DNA from: Burkholderiaceae bacterium
GTDB lineage: Bacteria; Pseudomonadota; Gammaproteobacteria; Burkholderiales; Burkholderiaceae
Length of the DNA stretch: 54,797 nt
Assembly: GCA_947455485.1 (NCBI GenBank)
Contig: CANGNV010000015.1
Span: 1-54,797 of the forward strand
Direction of reading: 5' to 3'
Shown one piece after another: positions 30,645-39,912 of the stretch. The notes below the pieces were generated by a model that saw nothing but the letters and a program-made list of their open reading frames with translations, ran no database searches and was not told the origin of the DNA. Position 1 is the stretch's first letter. Each line of letters begins with the position of its first letter. A program made the position numbers and the translations under genes.

Positions 30645-32639
30645 CTATTTCTTTGCGATGCATTGCTTCACAGTTTTAGCGATCTGATCCACAGTCAAGC
30701 CAAAGTATTCATAGAGCACAGGTGCCGGAGCTGATTCACCAAAGGTATCAACGCCATGCACTGCTGCACAACCATACTTCCACCAGAAATCAGTCACACC
30801 TGCTTCAACAGCAATGCGCGGAATATCTGCCGGCAAGACTTTTGCTTTGTAAGCGGCATCTTGTTGATCGAATACGGTGGTTGATGGAATTGATACAACA
30901 CGAATTCCGAAACCTTCACCATCTAAACGCTCTGCAGTTTGTAGGGCCAAAGCTATCTCAGATCCCGTAGCAATAATCACAGCATCGATTTTGGATTTCT
31001 TAGGATCACGCAAAACATATCCACCACGCGCAATATCTTTTACTTGCTGGCTATTGCGCGACACAAATGGGCAGTTTTGACGACTGAAGATCAAAGCGCT
31101 TGGGCCATGCTTACGCTCAATCGCAGCACCCCATGCAACTGCACTCTCAGTGGTGTCACATGGACGCCAAACCATCAAATTCGGAATGAGGCGCAAGCTC
31201 GCTACATGTTCGACAGACTGGTGAGTTGGGCCGTCTTCACCTAAGCCAATGGAGTCATGTGTAAAGACAAAGATGCTACGTAACTTCATCAATGCAGCCA
31301 TGCGTAATGCATTACGACTGTAATCAGAGAAGGTTAAGAAGGTGCCGCCGAATGGAATATATCCACCATGCAAAGCGATGCCGTTCATGATGGCACTCAT
31401 ACCAAATTCGCGCACACCGTAATTAATGTGGTTACCCCACTGATCGCCACGTACAGCCTTGCATGAAGACCAGTTCGTTAAGTTAGATCCTGTTAAGTCA
31501 GCAGAGCCGCCCATGAACTCTGGCAAAGCAGGAGCTAATGCCTCGATGGCATTTTGACTTGCCTTGCGAGTCGCAATAGTTTCTGCTTTGGTTTCACAAG
31601 TTTTTAAATAAGCATCTAAAGTTTTGGAGAAGTCTTTAGATAAGTCGCCTTGCATACGGCGCTGTAATTCGGAGGCCAGTTCTGGGTATTTATTTTTGTA
31701 TGCCTGGAACTCTTTGTTCCATTCATGCTCAGCTGCTTGACCACGTTTCTTGAAATCCCAAGCATCGTAAATGTCTTTTGGAATTTCAAACGGGGCATAT
31801 GGCCAGTTCAACGCAACGCGAGTAGCTGCAATTTCTGCCGCACCCAATGGAGAGCCATGCACCTTATCGCTGCCAGCCATATTCGGTGAACCTTGACCAA
31901 TCGCAGTCTTGCAACAGATCAAAGTTGGCTTATCACTCTTCTTCGCCTTAGCAATTGCGCTAGACACAGCCTCTGCATCATGACCATCCACATCGCGCAG
32001 AACATTCCAACCATAAGCCTCAAAACGCTTTGGCGTATCTTCGTTAAACCAAGAAACCACTTTGCCATCAATCGAGATGCCGTTGTCATCCCACAGTGCA
32101 ATCAGTTTATTAAGCTTAAGTGTTCCAGCCAATGAGCAGACTTCATGGCTAATGCCTTCCATCAAACAACCATCACCTAAAAATACATAGGTGTAGTGAT
32201 CAACAATGTCATGACCTGGGCGATTGAATTCTTGCGCCAATAATTTTTCAGCAAGCGCCATACCTACTGCATTAGAAATACCTTGGCCCAAAGGACCAGT
32301 AGTTGTTTCTACGCCGGGAGTAATTCCGTATTCAGGGTGTCCTGCAGTTTTGCTATGTAACTGACGGAAGTTTTTCAACTCACCCATCGGTAAGTCGTAG
32401 CCAGTCAGATGCAATAAGGAATACAACAACATCGAGCCGTGACCATTTGATAAAACAAAGCGATCGCGATTCATCCAATGCGGATCGGTTGGGTTATGTT
32501 GCAAATGCTCATTCCAAAGACCCACTGCAATATCAGCCATACCCATTGGCATTCCAGGGTGACCGGAATTGGCTTGTTGAACTGCATCCATGGATAAAGC
32601 ACGAATGGCATTCGCCATACGAATTTGAAGGTTTGACAT
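30645..32639 (-). CDS. tktA: Transketolase
   Basis: Thiamine-diphosphate enzyme of the pentose phosphate and Calvin-type sugar interconversions. The 664-residue length is typical. In order: [74 protein letters not shown] holding the GDG...N ThDP motif, then the pyrimidine-binding domain [16 protein letters not shown] and [20 protein letters not shown], and the C-terminal domain ending near [10 protein letters not shown]. It lies upstream of gapA and divergent from rsmE, with 43 bases between starts, so both promoters sit in that gap. Confidence 0.98.
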   Translation of the reverse strand: MSNLQIRMANAIRALSMDAVQQANSGHPGMPMGMADIAVGLWNEHLQHNPTDPHWMNRDRFVLSNGHGSMLLYSLLHLTGYDLPMGELKNFRQLHSKTAGHPEYGITPGVETTTGPLGQGISNAVGMALAEKLLAQEFNRPGHDIVDHYTYVFLGDGCLMEGISHEVCSLAGTLKLNKLIALWDDNGISIDGKVVSWFNEDTPKRFEAYGWNVLRDVDGHDAEAVSSAIAKAKKSDKPTLICCKTAIGQGSPNMAGSDKVHGSPLGAAEIAATRVALNWPYAPFEIPKDIYDAWDFKKRGQAAEHEWNKEFQAYKNKYPELASELQRRMQGDLSKDFSKTLDAYLKTCETKAETIATRKASQNAIEALAPALPEFMGGSADLTGSNLTNWSSCKAVRGDQWGNHINYGVREFGMSAIMNGIALHGGYIPFGGTFLTFSDYSRNALRMAALMKLRSIFVFTHDSIGLGEDGPTHQSVEHVASLRLIPNLMVWRPCDTTESAVAWGAAIERKHGPSALIFSRQNCPFVSRNSQQVKDIARGGYVLRDPKKSKIDAVIIATGSEIALALQTAERLDGEGFGIRVVSIPSTTVFDQQDAAYKAKVLPADIPRIAVEAGVTDFWWKYGCAAVHGVDTFGESAPAPVLYEYFGLTVDQIAKTVKQCIAKK

Positions 32640-32682
32640 CGTAAATTGGGTCTCTAGGAAATTAATTAGCTATATTTCAGTA

Positions 32683-33444
32683 ATGCCTCAATTTTATCTT
32701 CCCGGGCCATGGGAAACCCAAAAGCCAAATACCCTCACCCCTGAGCTCGCACATCACTTGCGCGTCCGCCGAATCCAGCTTGGTGAATTTTTCCCCATAT
32801 TTGATGGCAAAGGGCAAGTTGCCAAGGCCAAACTCCTTTCCCTGAGCAATAAATCCGGGGAAGCGGAGTTGAGTGATATTCGTCTAGACACCCATCGTGA
32901 GAGTCCTTATGCCATTACCTTGGCACAAGGCCTGGCTGGAGGCGACAAGATGGATTGGGTCGTCGAAAAGGCCATAGAGACCGGTGCACAAGTCATTGCA
33001 CCACTGCAGTGTGAGCGCTCAGTGATTAAATTGACTCGTTCTAGTGATGCGGAGAGGGCTCAAAAGCGTCTTCTCCACTGGGAAGGCATTGTTCAGGCAG
33101 CCTGTGAACAATGTGATCGCACGGTTCTAGCCTTGGTAGAACCTGTTCAAAGTTTTGAAAGTTATCTACAAAAGCTACAAAAAGCCAAACTTAAGCTACT
33201 TTTAAGCCCAGATACTGACAAAAGCCTATATTCAGTATTAATTGAAAGTCCACCGCAGGATGTGATTTTGATGATTGGGCCTGAGGGTGGGCATTCTCCA
33301 GAAGAAGAGGTTCAAGCTCAGGCTGCTGGATATCAGATTGTTTCTTTGGGGGATCGAGTATTGCGAACCGAGACCGCTGGAATTGTGGCAATCACTGCTG
33401 TTCACAGTATTTGGGATCCAGAAATGCAAAATCGCCTCAAATAG
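32683..33444 (+). CDS. rsmE: 16S rRNA (uracil-1498-N3) methyltransferase
   Basis: SPOUT-fold methyltransferase that makes m3U1498 in 16S rRNA. The 253-residue protein has an N-terminal PUA-like beta domain (HHLRVRRIQLGEFFPIFDGKG). The knotted C-terminal domain has LAQGLAGGDKMDWVVEKAIETGAQ, RLLHWEGIVQAACEQCDRT, MIGPEGGHSPEEE and SLGDRVLRTETAGIVAI. These are classic RsmE blocks. Its stop codon lies inside a perfect hairpin that probably serves as a terminator. Confidence 0.97.
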   Translation: MPQFYLPGPWETQKPNTLTPELAHHLRVRRIQLGEFFPIFDGKGQVAKAKLLSLSNKSGEAELSDIRLDTHRESPYAITLAQGLAGGDKMDWVVEKAIETGAQVIAPLQCERSVIKLTRSSDAERAQKRLLHWEGIVQAACEQCDRTVLALVEPVQSFESYLQKLQKAKLKLLLSPDTDKSLYSVLIESPPQDVILMIGPEGGHSPEEEVQAQAAGYQIVSLGDRVLRTETAGIVAITAVHSIWDPEMQNRLK

Positions 33445-33453
33445 AGGCGATTT
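33429..33453 (+). terminator. Hairpin overlapping the rsmE stop codon
   Basis: Perfect 10-bp stem AAATCGCCTC (33429-33438) and GAGGCGATTT (33444-33453) with the 5-base loop AAATA. The rsmE stop TAG (33442-33444) falls in the loop and the first stem base. Downstream sequence is only moderately T-rich (ATGCTGTTTCTTT), so the terminator may be weak or act on both strands between rsmE and the convergent barstar-like gene. Confidence 0.65.
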
Positions 33454-33493
33454 ATGCTGTTTCTTTACTGCTTACTTAATTAATACTCAGCAA

Positions 33494-34114
33494 TTAAGCA
33501 AAAGAGTAAAAGACGCGATAAGGTGTGCGACGCTCAGACCAGAAGTCAACAGCATCACGGAACACATCCAACAGGGTCTCGCGAGCCTCTTTGTCAAACT
33601 TCTGTGTACAAGGCAAACCCTCAAGCACCACTACGAAACCTGGCTGTGGGCCAGACTTGTCAACAGTTGTCGTCAAAGCATCTAACAAAGGATCGAAATT
33701 CTTCGCTTGTTGCTTGGTAAATGTATAAGCAATTGCAATCGCCTCCAAAACCTCGCCTTTAGTCATTGCATTTGCACAATTGGCATAAATGAAATGCTGG
33801 CCAAGCTCTGTAGCAGCTTCCTGAAGGTCAGGAGTGCGGAAAGCACGAATAGATTGCACGATATTAGGGCGCACACTGCGCAACATTGCCGGCGGTCCGG
33901 CATCGCGAACGGCCAAAGCGGCACGCCAAGAAGCTGTCACTTTTTTCCCCGAAACTTGATTTGCTGCATAGGTTTGTAAACGAGATAAACCACCCTCGGC
34001 ATAGATGTTGGCAGCGGATGACTCGGCTTCGAGTCGATCGTTGCTATCCCAACTTTCAGCTCGACTGTGTTCGTCGAAGCCTACTGTAGTGCCGTTTTCA
34101 GAGCGATTATTCAT
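33494..34114 (-). CDS. Barstar (barnase-inhibitor) family protein
   Basis: C-terminal part resembles barstar, the inhibitor of the ribonuclease barnase. In this 206-residue protein the barstar-like region runs from about residue 106 to the end: HFIYANCANAMTKGEVLEAIA, then the conserved NFDPLLDALTTT (139-150) and GFVVVLEGLPC (159-169), and the closing RRTPYRVFYSF. The first 100 residues are charged and Ala-rich and match nothing I recognise. No barnase-like ribonuclease is in the window, so it is either an orphan immunity-type protein or has been repurposed. It is downstream of maeB, separated by a strong AT-rich hairpin. Family call is moderately firm; role is unknown. Confidence 0.75.
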   Translation of the reverse strand: MNNRSENGTTVGFDEHSRAESWDSNDRLEAESSAANIYAEGGLSRLQTYAANQVSGKKVTASWRAALAVRDAGPPAMLRSVRPNIVQSIRAFRTPDLQEAATELGQHFIYANCANAMTKGEVLEAIAIAYTFTKQQAKNFDPLLDALTTTVDKSGPQPGFVVVLEGLPCTQKFDKEARETLLDVFRDAVDFWSERRTPYRVFYSFA

Positions 34115-34199
34115 GATGGGTGCTAGGTTACCCTTAACACGCCATCAAATCAAGCCCAATTACAGTGCATTTTATATAAACCATTGATTTATATAATAA

Positions 34200-34235
34200 T
34201 TATTTATGTTAGTTATTGCTAACTAACATAAATAA
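34200..34235 (-). terminator. Perfect 16-bp AT-rich hairpin downstream of maeB
   Basis: Arms TTATTTATGTTAGTTA (34200-34215) and TAACTAACATAAATAA (34220-34235) are exact inverse complements around a 4-base loop TTGC. It begins 18 bases after the maeB stop on the minus strand and is followed there by TTATTATATAAAT. It is probably a terminator or 3' stabilising structure for maeB, though its low GC content is unusual for an intrinsic terminator. Confidence 0.6.
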
Positions 34236-34252
34236 AAGCCCTACTCAAAGGA

Positions 34253-36592
34253 TTAAGCCACGCCCCTAGCGTTACTAGCAGCCTCTACTACTGCCAAAGT
34301 CGTCACATTCACAATACGACGCACAGTAGCTGATGGCGTGAGAATATGAATTGGCTCAGCAGCGCCTAAGAGCAATGGCCCAATAGCAATACCATTGCCA
34401 GCAGCAGTCTTTAACAAATTGTAAGAAATGTTAGCGGCATCAATATTAGGCAGCACGAGCAAGTTCGCATCGCCCTTTAAAGAAGATGAAGTAACTGCGC
34501 TGGCGCGAATACTTTCATCCAAGGCGCTATCGCCATGCATTTCACCATCGACCTCAAGTGCTGGATCAGCTTTCTGGATCAAAGCCAATACTTCACGCAT
34601 TTTGATTGCAGATGGCGCATTACTTGAGCCAAAGTTGGAGTGTGAAAGTAATGCCACTTTCGGCACAAGACCCAACTTACGCATTTCGCTTGCAGCCATC
34701 AAAGTCAACTCAGCCAACTGTTCAGCAGTAGGATCGATATTCACATGGGTATCGACCAAGAATACTTGGCGGCCGGGCAAGATCAAGCCCGACATCGCGC
34801 CATAAACATTCGCACCAGGCTCGTGACCAACTACCTCATCTACATACTTCAAATGCGTAGCTGAATTACCAACCGTTCCACAAATCATGCCATCGGCCAT
34901 ACCTTTGCTGATCATGATCGAACCGATCAAGCTATTACGACGACGCATCTCTAACTTGGCAAAAGATTCAGTAACGCCCTTACGCTCAGTCAAGGCTAAA
35001 TAGGTTTGCCAGAAATCACGATAGCGTGGGTCATTCTCAGGATTCACAATCTCAAAGTCTTCGCCTGATTTAATGCGCAAACCAAACTTCTCGATGCGAT
35101 GCTCGATCACTGCTGGACGACCAATCAAAATCGGGGTAGCTAAATGCTCATCAATAATAATTTGTACGGCACGTAATACGCGTTCATCTTCACCTTCGGC
35201 AAACACGATACGTTTTTGTGCAGCAGGAACACGTTTAGCAATACTAAATAGTGGCTTCATCAAAGTACCGGAGTGGTACACAAATTGTTGCAACTGATTG
35301 CGGTATGCATCAAAGTCTTTAATCGGACGTTGAGCAACACCATCATCCATCGCCGCCTTAGCAACCGCAGGTGCGATGACAGTAATTAGGCGTGGGTCAA
35401 ATGGTTTTGGAATTAAATACTCTGGACCAAAAGATAAATTCTCAATGCCATATACAGAGGTCACTACTTCGCTCTGCTCAGCTTGCGCCAACTCCGCTAC
35501 AGCCCTTACTGCGGCGACTTCCATGCCACGAGTAATGGTGGTTGCACCAACGTCTAATGCACCGCGGAAGATGAACGGAAAGCACAATACGTTATTCACT
35601 TGATTTGGATAATCAGTACGGCCAGTTGCCATGACTGCATCAGGACGAACTTCTTTTACTTCTTCAGGAAGAATCTCTGGTGTTGGATTTGCCAAGGCAA
35701 AGACCAATGGCTTAGGCGCCATCTTCTTAACCATATCTTTCTTCAACACACCACCAGCAGAAAGACCTAAGAAAATATCGGCGCCTTCAATTGCTTGATC
35801 CAGTGTTCGTAGTTCTGTCTCTTGGCAGAATGGCTCCTTCTCAGGATCCATTAGTTCTTTACGGCCTTTGTAAGCAACGCCAGCTAAGTCAGTGACCCAA
35901 ATATTTTTGCGGGGAATGCCAAGATCAACCAATAGATCTAAACAAGCTAAAGCAGCGGCGCCAGCACCTGAGGTAACTAACTTCACATTGCCGACGTCTT
36001 TACCAACTACTTTTAAGCCGTTGAGAATTGCAGCAGCAACTACGATTGCAGTTCCGTGTTGATCGTCATGAAAGACGGGAATCTTCATGCGAGCTTGCAA
36101 CTTACGCTCGACTACAAAACAATCTGGTGCTTTGATATCTTCTAAATTGATGCCACCAAAAGTGGGCTCAAGCGCTGCAATGATTTCAACTAATTTGTCT
36201 GGATCGTTTTCATTTACTTCGATATCGAAAACATCAATGCCAGCAAATTTCTTGAAGAGAACCGCTTTACCTTCCATCACCGGCTTACTTGCCAATGGTC
36301 CAATATTTCCTAAACCTAAGACTGCAGTACCGTTAGTAATGACACCAACTAAATTGCCACGTGCTGTGTACTTGAAGGCATTTGCAGGATCTTTAACAAT
36401 CTCTTCGCAAGGGGCAGCCACACCAGGCGTGTATGCAAGCGCTAAGTCTCGCTGATTCGTGAGTTGCTTTGTGGGGGCAATCTCAATCTTTCCCGGAGTA
36501 GGAAACTCGTGATAGTGGAGAGCGGCTGCTCTTAAATCCGCTATTTGTTGTTCTTTGCTGCTATTGCTTGGTTTACTCATCAGTTCACTCAT
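34253..36592 (-). CDS. maeB: NADP-dependent malic enzyme with C-terminal phosphotransacetylase domain
   Basis: Oxidatively decarboxylates malate to pyruvate, making NADPH. The N-terminal 430 residues are malic enzyme: [16 protein letters not shown] near residue 52, [30 protein letters not shown], and [20 protein letters not shown]. Residues from about 440 on are phosphate acetyltransferase-like ([40 protein letters not shown]), which in this family usually has a regulatory rather than catalytic role. Total length is typical for MaeB fusions. TTG at 36595, ATG at 36592 and ATG at 36580 are all possible starts; I use 36592. Divergent from thiL. Confidence 0.97.
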   Translation of the reverse strand: MSELMSKPSNSSKEQQIADLRAAALHYHEFPTPGKIEIAPTKQLTNQRDLALAYTPGVAAPCEEIVKDPANAFKYTARGNLVGVITNGTAVLGLGNIGPLASKPVMEGKAVLFKKFAGIDVFDIEVNENDPDKLVEIIAALEPTFGGINLEDIKAPDCFVVERKLQARMKIPVFHDDQHGTAIVVAAAILNGLKVVGKDVGNVKLVTSGAGAAALACLDLLVDLGIPRKNIWVTDLAGVAYKGRKELMDPEKEPFCQETELRTLDQAIEGADIFLGLSAGGVLKKDMVKKMAPKPLVFALANPTPEILPEEVKEVRPDAVMATGRTDYPNQVNNVLCFPFIFRGALDVGATTITRGMEVAAVRAVAELAQAEQSEVVTSVYGIENLSFGPEYLIPKPFDPRLITVIAPAVAKAAMDDGVAQRPIKDFDAYRNQLQQFVYHSGTLMKPLFSIAKRVPAAQKRIVFAEGEDERVLRAVQIIIDEHLATPILIGRPAVIEHRIEKFGLRIKSGEDFEIVNPENDPRYRDFWQTYLALTERKGVTESFAKLEMRRRNSLIGSIMISKGMADGMICGTVGNSATHLKYVDEVVGHEPGANVYGAMSGLILPGRQVFLVDTHVNIDPTAEQLAELTLMAASEMRKLGLVPKVALLSHSNFGSSNAPSAIKMREVLALIQKADPALEVDGEMHGDSALDESIRASAVTSSSLKGDANLLVLPNIDAANISYNLLKTAAGNGIAIGPLLLGAAEPIHILTPSATVRRIVNVTTLAVVEAASNARGVA

Positions 36593-36664
36593 CAATCAGA
36601 CGTATTCAAGCTTCTAATTCTATTCCTCTCGGATGAAAGACTCCCAAGAGCCATAAAATAGGGT

Positions 36665-37687
36665 ATGCGATCCCAAACAATTCCACTCGGCGAATTTGAC
36701 CTGATTCAGCGTTTCTTCAAAACGCAGTCAGAGCTCATGCTTGCAAACAATCCTGGCCAGGTGAAGCTGGGGATTGGTGATGACTGCGCTCTACTCAAAA
36801 TCGACCCCACTGAAGAAATTGCGATCACCAGCGATATGCTGGTCTCTGGACGACACTTTTTTGAAGATGCCAACCCGGAATGGCTGGGCTGGAAAGCCCT
36901 AGCAGTCAACCTCTCAGACCTTGCAGCCATGGGCGCTAAGCCTTTGGGCTTTACCTTGGCACTGGCATTGCCAGATCCTAATCCAAGTTGGCTGGAGGCC
37001 TTTAGCAGAGGTTTATTTGCCATTGCAAATGAATATGACTGCCCACTGATTGGTGGTGACACCACTGCTGGCCCACTCAATATTTGCGTCACCGCCTTTG
37101 GCAGCATTCCAAGAGACAAAGCCATTCGAAGATCGGGGGCATTAGAAGGTGACGACATTTGGGTTTCAGGAACCGTTGGTGACGCAAGACTTACTCTTGC
37201 TGCACTGCGTCATGAAATTGAATTATCAAAAGAAGATTTAGCAAGTATTGAGGCACGTATGCATCAACCTACCCCCAGACTAAATTTAGGTCTTGCCTTG
37301 AGAGAAGTTGCTAATTCCGCTTTAGATATTTCTGATGGCCTCTTGGGCGATCTGAGACACATCCTCAAACAGTCAGGCAAAGATGCGGCAATCTTTTTAG
37401 ACCAGATCCCAAAATCCAGCACACTACTAAAGCAATCACAAACTATCCAGAATCAATACGCTGCGAGTGGTGGGGATGATTACGAGCTGTGCTTCACCGC
37501 CCCAATTAGCAAACGGGATGTCATTGCCAAAATAAGTGCAGATCTAAATCTTCCACTGACTCAAATTGGTAGTATCAAGTCCATGCAACACTCAGCACCT
37601 GAGATACGCATCATCGATAACGATGGGAAAGAATTAAATTCTCAGCAAGCAGGTTTGCTGCTGAAATCTTTTGATCACTTCGCATGA
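36665..37687 (+). CDS. thiL: Thiamine-monophosphate kinase
   Basis: ATP-dependent phosphorylation of thiamine monophosphate to the active diphosphate. The 340-residue protein has the ThiL/PurM fold blocks GEFDLIQRFF, LGIGDDCALLKI (Mg/ATP aspartates near residues 38-41), ITSDMLVSGRHFFEDANPEWLGWKALAVNLSDLAAMGA in part, LIGGDTTAGPLNICVTAFG, and ALDISDGLLGDL and SGGDDYELCF further on. It overlaps pgpA by four bases (ATGA), so translation is coupled. First of the thiL-pgpA-cinA run. Firm. Confidence 0.97.
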   Translation: MRSQTIPLGEFDLIQRFFKTQSELMLANNPGQVKLGIGDDCALLKIDPTEEIAITSDMLVSGRHFFEDANPEWLGWKALAVNLSDLAAMGAKPLGFTLALALPDPNPSWLEAFSRGLFAIANEYDCPLIGGDTTAGPLNICVTAFGSIPRDKAIRRSGALEGDDIWVSGTVGDARLTLAALRHEIELSKEDLASIEARMHQPTPRLNLGLALREVANSALDISDGLLGDLRHILKQSGKDAAIFLDQIPKSSTLLKQSQTIQNQYAASGGDDYELCFTAPISKRDVIAKISADLNLPLTQIGSIKSMQHSAPEIRIIDNDGKELNSQQAGLLLKSFDHFA

Positions 37688-38265
37688 ATACACAAACCAA
37701 TTCACCAGACTCCTCCACGCTGACTCCAAACCTCAAGTGGGTATTTAACAAACCCAGCCGCGCCCTTGCGTTCGGCATGGGCAGTGGTTTGGCGCCATTC
37801 GCCCCTGGCACCGCAGGAACCCTGTGGGCTTGGGCTGCATTCTTGGTAGGCGAATTTTTTCTATCTACCGAAGCTTGGCTGTGGATCATTGGAATGGGAA
37901 TACTGCTGGGCTGCTGGATCTGCGGACAAGTCAGCGAAGAGCTAGGTAAAAAAGATTTTGGCGGAATTGTGTGGGATGAAGTTGTCGCCTTCTGGCTTGT
38001 GTTGATCTTCATCATGCCAGCAAGCCTATGGATACAAATTTTGGCTTTTGCACTTTTCAGATTCTTTGATGCCGTGAAACCCGGCCCGATTGGAATGATT
38101 GATCGACACTTTAAACATTTAGAAGGTGGCGATAATTCCTCTCCATCCAATTTTGGTTTAATACTTTGGCGTGGCTTCGGAATCATTGCCGATGATTTGG
38201 CTGCGGCCTTTTTCACTCTACTCACCATTGTGCTTTTACATATTGGATTGAGCTACATCTCATGA
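37684..38265 (+). CDS. pgpA: Phosphatidylglycerophosphatase A
   Basis: Dephosphorylates phosphatidylglycerol phosphate to phosphatidylglycerol in the inner membrane. The 193-residue protein shows the PgpA pattern: FGMGSGLAPFAPGTAGTLWAW near residue 31, membrane segments, FGGIVWDEVVAFWLVLI with the catalytic-region WDE, then FALFRFFDAVKPGPIGMIDR near residue 121. It begins in the last codon of thiL and ends in the ATGA that opens the cinA-type gene, so all three are translationally coupled. Confidence 0.96.
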   Translation: MNTQTNSPDSSTLTPNLKWVFNKPSRALAFGMGSGLAPFAPGTAGTLWAWAAFLVGEFFLSTEAWLWIIGMGILLGCWICGQVSEELGKKDFGGIVWDEVVAFWLVLIFIMPASLWIQILAFALFRFFDAVKPGPIGMIDRHFKHLEGGDNSSPSNFGLILWRGFGIIADDLAAAFFTLLTIVLLHIGLSYIS

Positions 38266-38786
38266 AAAATAACAACGACCCCCAACATGAACTAGCGAGA
38301 GCAGTTGCGCTGACTTTAATAAGCCGAGATTGGAAAATTGCCTTAGCTGAATCCTGTACCGGCGGCCTTGTCTGCGCAACCCTGACGGATTTAGCGGGCT
38401 CAAGCGATTGGCTTGAGCGAGGCTACATCACCTATAGCAATGCCGCAAAATCCGAATGCTTAGATGTTCCGGCAGAGATGATCGCCTCATTTGGTGCAGT
38501 AAGCGAGCCAGTTGCTAAGGCCATGGCCGAGGGGGCGCTACGCAATGCCAATGTCAACGCCGCAATCTCCATTACCGGCATCGCTGGCCCAACAGGCGGC
38601 TCATCTGAAAAACCAGTTGGTACCGTCTGCTTTGGCTGGGCGATCAAAGAGAGTATTGGGAATAATGTAATCAACACCGCCACACTGACCAAGCATTTCA
38701 ACGGTGATCGTCAAATCGTGCGGGAACAAGCGCGCGATTTTGCGCTCTCTCAATTTCTGGAATTGCTCAAACCCAAAAACGCCTAA
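38262..38786 (+). CDS. pncC: CinA-family nicotinamide-nucleotide amidohydrolase (PncC)
   Basis: Deamidates nicotinamide mononucleotide to nicotinic acid mononucleotide in NAD salvage. The 174-residue protein corresponds to the stand-alone C-terminal CinA domain: IALAESCTGGLVCATLTDLAGSSDW near residue 26, FERGYITYSN-type sequence (here LERGYITYSNAAKSE), FGAVSEPVAKAMAEGAL, and ISITGIAGPTGGSSEKPVGTVCFGW. The N-terminal MoCF-like half of full CinA is absent, as is usual in proteobacteria. Overlaps pgpA by four bases. Confidence 0.95.
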   Translation: MKNNNDPQHELARAVALTLISRDWKIALAESCTGGLVCATLTDLAGSSDWLERGYITYSNAAKSECLDVPAEMIASFGAVSEPVAKAMAEGALRNANVNAAISITGIAGPTGGSSEKPVGTVCFGWAIKESIGNNVINTATLTKHFNGDRQIVREQARDFALSQFLELLKPKNA

Positions 38787-38804
38787 TAAGGTAACACTAC
38801 AGAA

Positions 38805-39776
38805 TTAGCGGGAGCTTAACCAACCCTTGTGGCGGAAGTAGCCCAATGGAATCATCGCTGAAATCACCATAGAGATAATGGCGACTGGATAACCCCAAGT
38901 CTGCTCTAGCTCAGGCATGTAGCGGAAGTTCATGCCCCACACACTAGCCAATAAAGTAGGTGGCATTAAAGCAACCGATACCACCGAGAAGATCTTGATG
39001 ATCTTACTTTGATTCAAATTAATAAAACCAACTGTCGCATCCATCAAGAAGTTAATCTTATCGAACAAGAAGGCGGTATGGTTTTCTAGTGAATCAATAT
39101 CTCGCAAAATCTGACGCGCTTCTTCTTGCTGCTCATCAGACAATAATTTGCTGCGCATTAAGAAAGACAATGCACGGCGGGTATCCATCACATTGCGACG
39201 AATACGTCCGTTGGTATCTTCTTCCTTAGCAATTGTTTCGAGTACCTCTTCTGCATCGTTATCAGTGATGTCATCTTGCAGCACGCGCTTACCAGCTTGC
39301 TCGAGATTTTCATAGACCTCTTCCAAAGCATCGGCAGAATACTCAGCATCAGTGGAATACAAATCCAGTAAAACGTCTTTTGCATTACTCACTGAGCCTG
39401 GGCGCAAACGGGCGCGCAAACGCACCAAACGGAACACCGGTAAATCTTCATCATGAATAGAGAACAAAACTTGCTTTGTCATTACGAAAGCGACCCGCAC
39501 GTTGCGAGAAGTTTCTTCTTCATCCAATAAGAAATCGGTACGAATATGGAGGTGGCCGTCATCTGCCTCGAAATAACGCGCAGAAGCTTCTAAGTCACCC
39601 AAATCATCTAATTCAGGCAAAAGAACGCCAAAAGCCTCTTTAATCCATAGGAGCTCTTCCTCTTCAGGGTCAACAACGTCGATCCAGATAGGGTTGGAGT
39701 ATTGCAACAATTCATTGCGATCTTCCACTTGCTCTTGAGAGAGGCGGCCATTTTGCAGGACGAACAAGTTGATCAT
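38805..39776 (-). CDS. corA: CorA magnesium/cobalt transporter
   Basis: Pentameric inner-membrane channel for Mg2+ (and Co2+/Ni2+). The 323-residue protein has a large acidic cytosolic domain. Two C-terminal transmembrane segments follow; the first, at about residues 264-283, ends in the signature GMNF (SVWGMNFRYMPE), and the second covers about 295-315. The long helix with DNDAEEVLETIAKEEDTNGRIRRNVMD precedes them. Standard length. It converges with pncC, 18 bases between stops, with no evident terminator. Confidence 0.97.
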   Translation of the reverse strand: MINLFVLQNGRLSQEQVEDRNELLQYSNPIWIDVVDPEEEELLWIKEAFGVLLPELDDLGDLEASARYFEADDGHLHIRTDFLLDEEETSRNVRVAFVMTKQVLFSIHDEDLPVFRLVRLRARLRPGSVSNAKDVLLDLYSTDAEYSADALEEVYENLEQAGKRVLQDDITDNDAEEVLETIAKEEDTNGRIRRNVMDTRRALSFLMRSKLLSDEQQEEARQILRDIDSLENHTAFLFDKINFLMDATVGFINLNQSKIIKIFSVVSVALMPPTLLASVWGMNFRYMPELEQTWGYPVAIISMVISAMIPLGYFRHKGWLSSR

Positions 39777-39869
39777 GGTGAACTCCTAAGGAATGGTCGC
39801 TAGTTTATCAGTCTGCGCAAAATGTCTTACCCCTCGAGAGATAAAGACATAGTGAATAAAAATAAACAA

Positions 39870-39887
39870 TTAATATTTTTATATTAA
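39870..39887. repeat. 7-bp hairpin upstream of tnpB, candidate left-end structure
   Basis: TTAATAT (39870-39876) and ATATTAA (39881-39887) form a perfect stem around a TTTT loop, a few bases upstream of the LexA-like box and tnpB. IS200/IS605 elements carry subterminal hairpins recognised by TnpA, so this may be the left-end hairpin. The AT-rich setting makes chance likely too. Confidence 0.3.
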
Positions 39888-39892
39888 CAAGA

Positions 39893-39912
39893 TACTGTAT
39901 ATAATCACAGTA
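39893..39912 (+). promoter_or_regulatory. LexA/SOS-box-like operator overlapping the tnpB start
   Basis: The sequence TA-CTGT-ATATAATC-ACAG-TA has the complete CTGT-N8-ACAG core with the flanking TA/TA of the E. coli-type LexA consensus, 17 of 20 positions identical. The last base is the A of the tnpB ATG. CTGT-N8-ACAG is also the operator type used by betaproteobacterial LexA. The box contains TATAAT, so a bound repressor would block RNA polymerase. Confidence 0.7.
39900..39905 (+). promoter_or_regulatory. TATAAT -10 element of the tnpB promoter
   Basis: A perfect sigma-70 -10 hexamer lies 6 bases before the tnpB ATG at 39912, so transcription should begin at or within a base or two of the A of the start codon, giving a leaderless mRNA. 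The -35 position (around 39876-39882) is only a T-rich stretch. No Shine-Dalgarno precedes the ATG, which agrees with leaderless translation. Confidence 0.55.

Noticed and set aside
33275..33685. Plus-strand open frame of 136 codons spanning the rsmE end and the barstar-like gene
   Set aside because: It overlaps the RsmE motifs in another frame and runs antisense through the barstar domain; composition looks like a shadow frame.
37611..38228. Minus-strand open frame of 205 codons opposite pgpA
   Set aside because: It is antisense to pgpA, which has clear signatures and is coupled by ATGA overlaps to thiL and cinA. The long antisense frame is a by-product of codon use.
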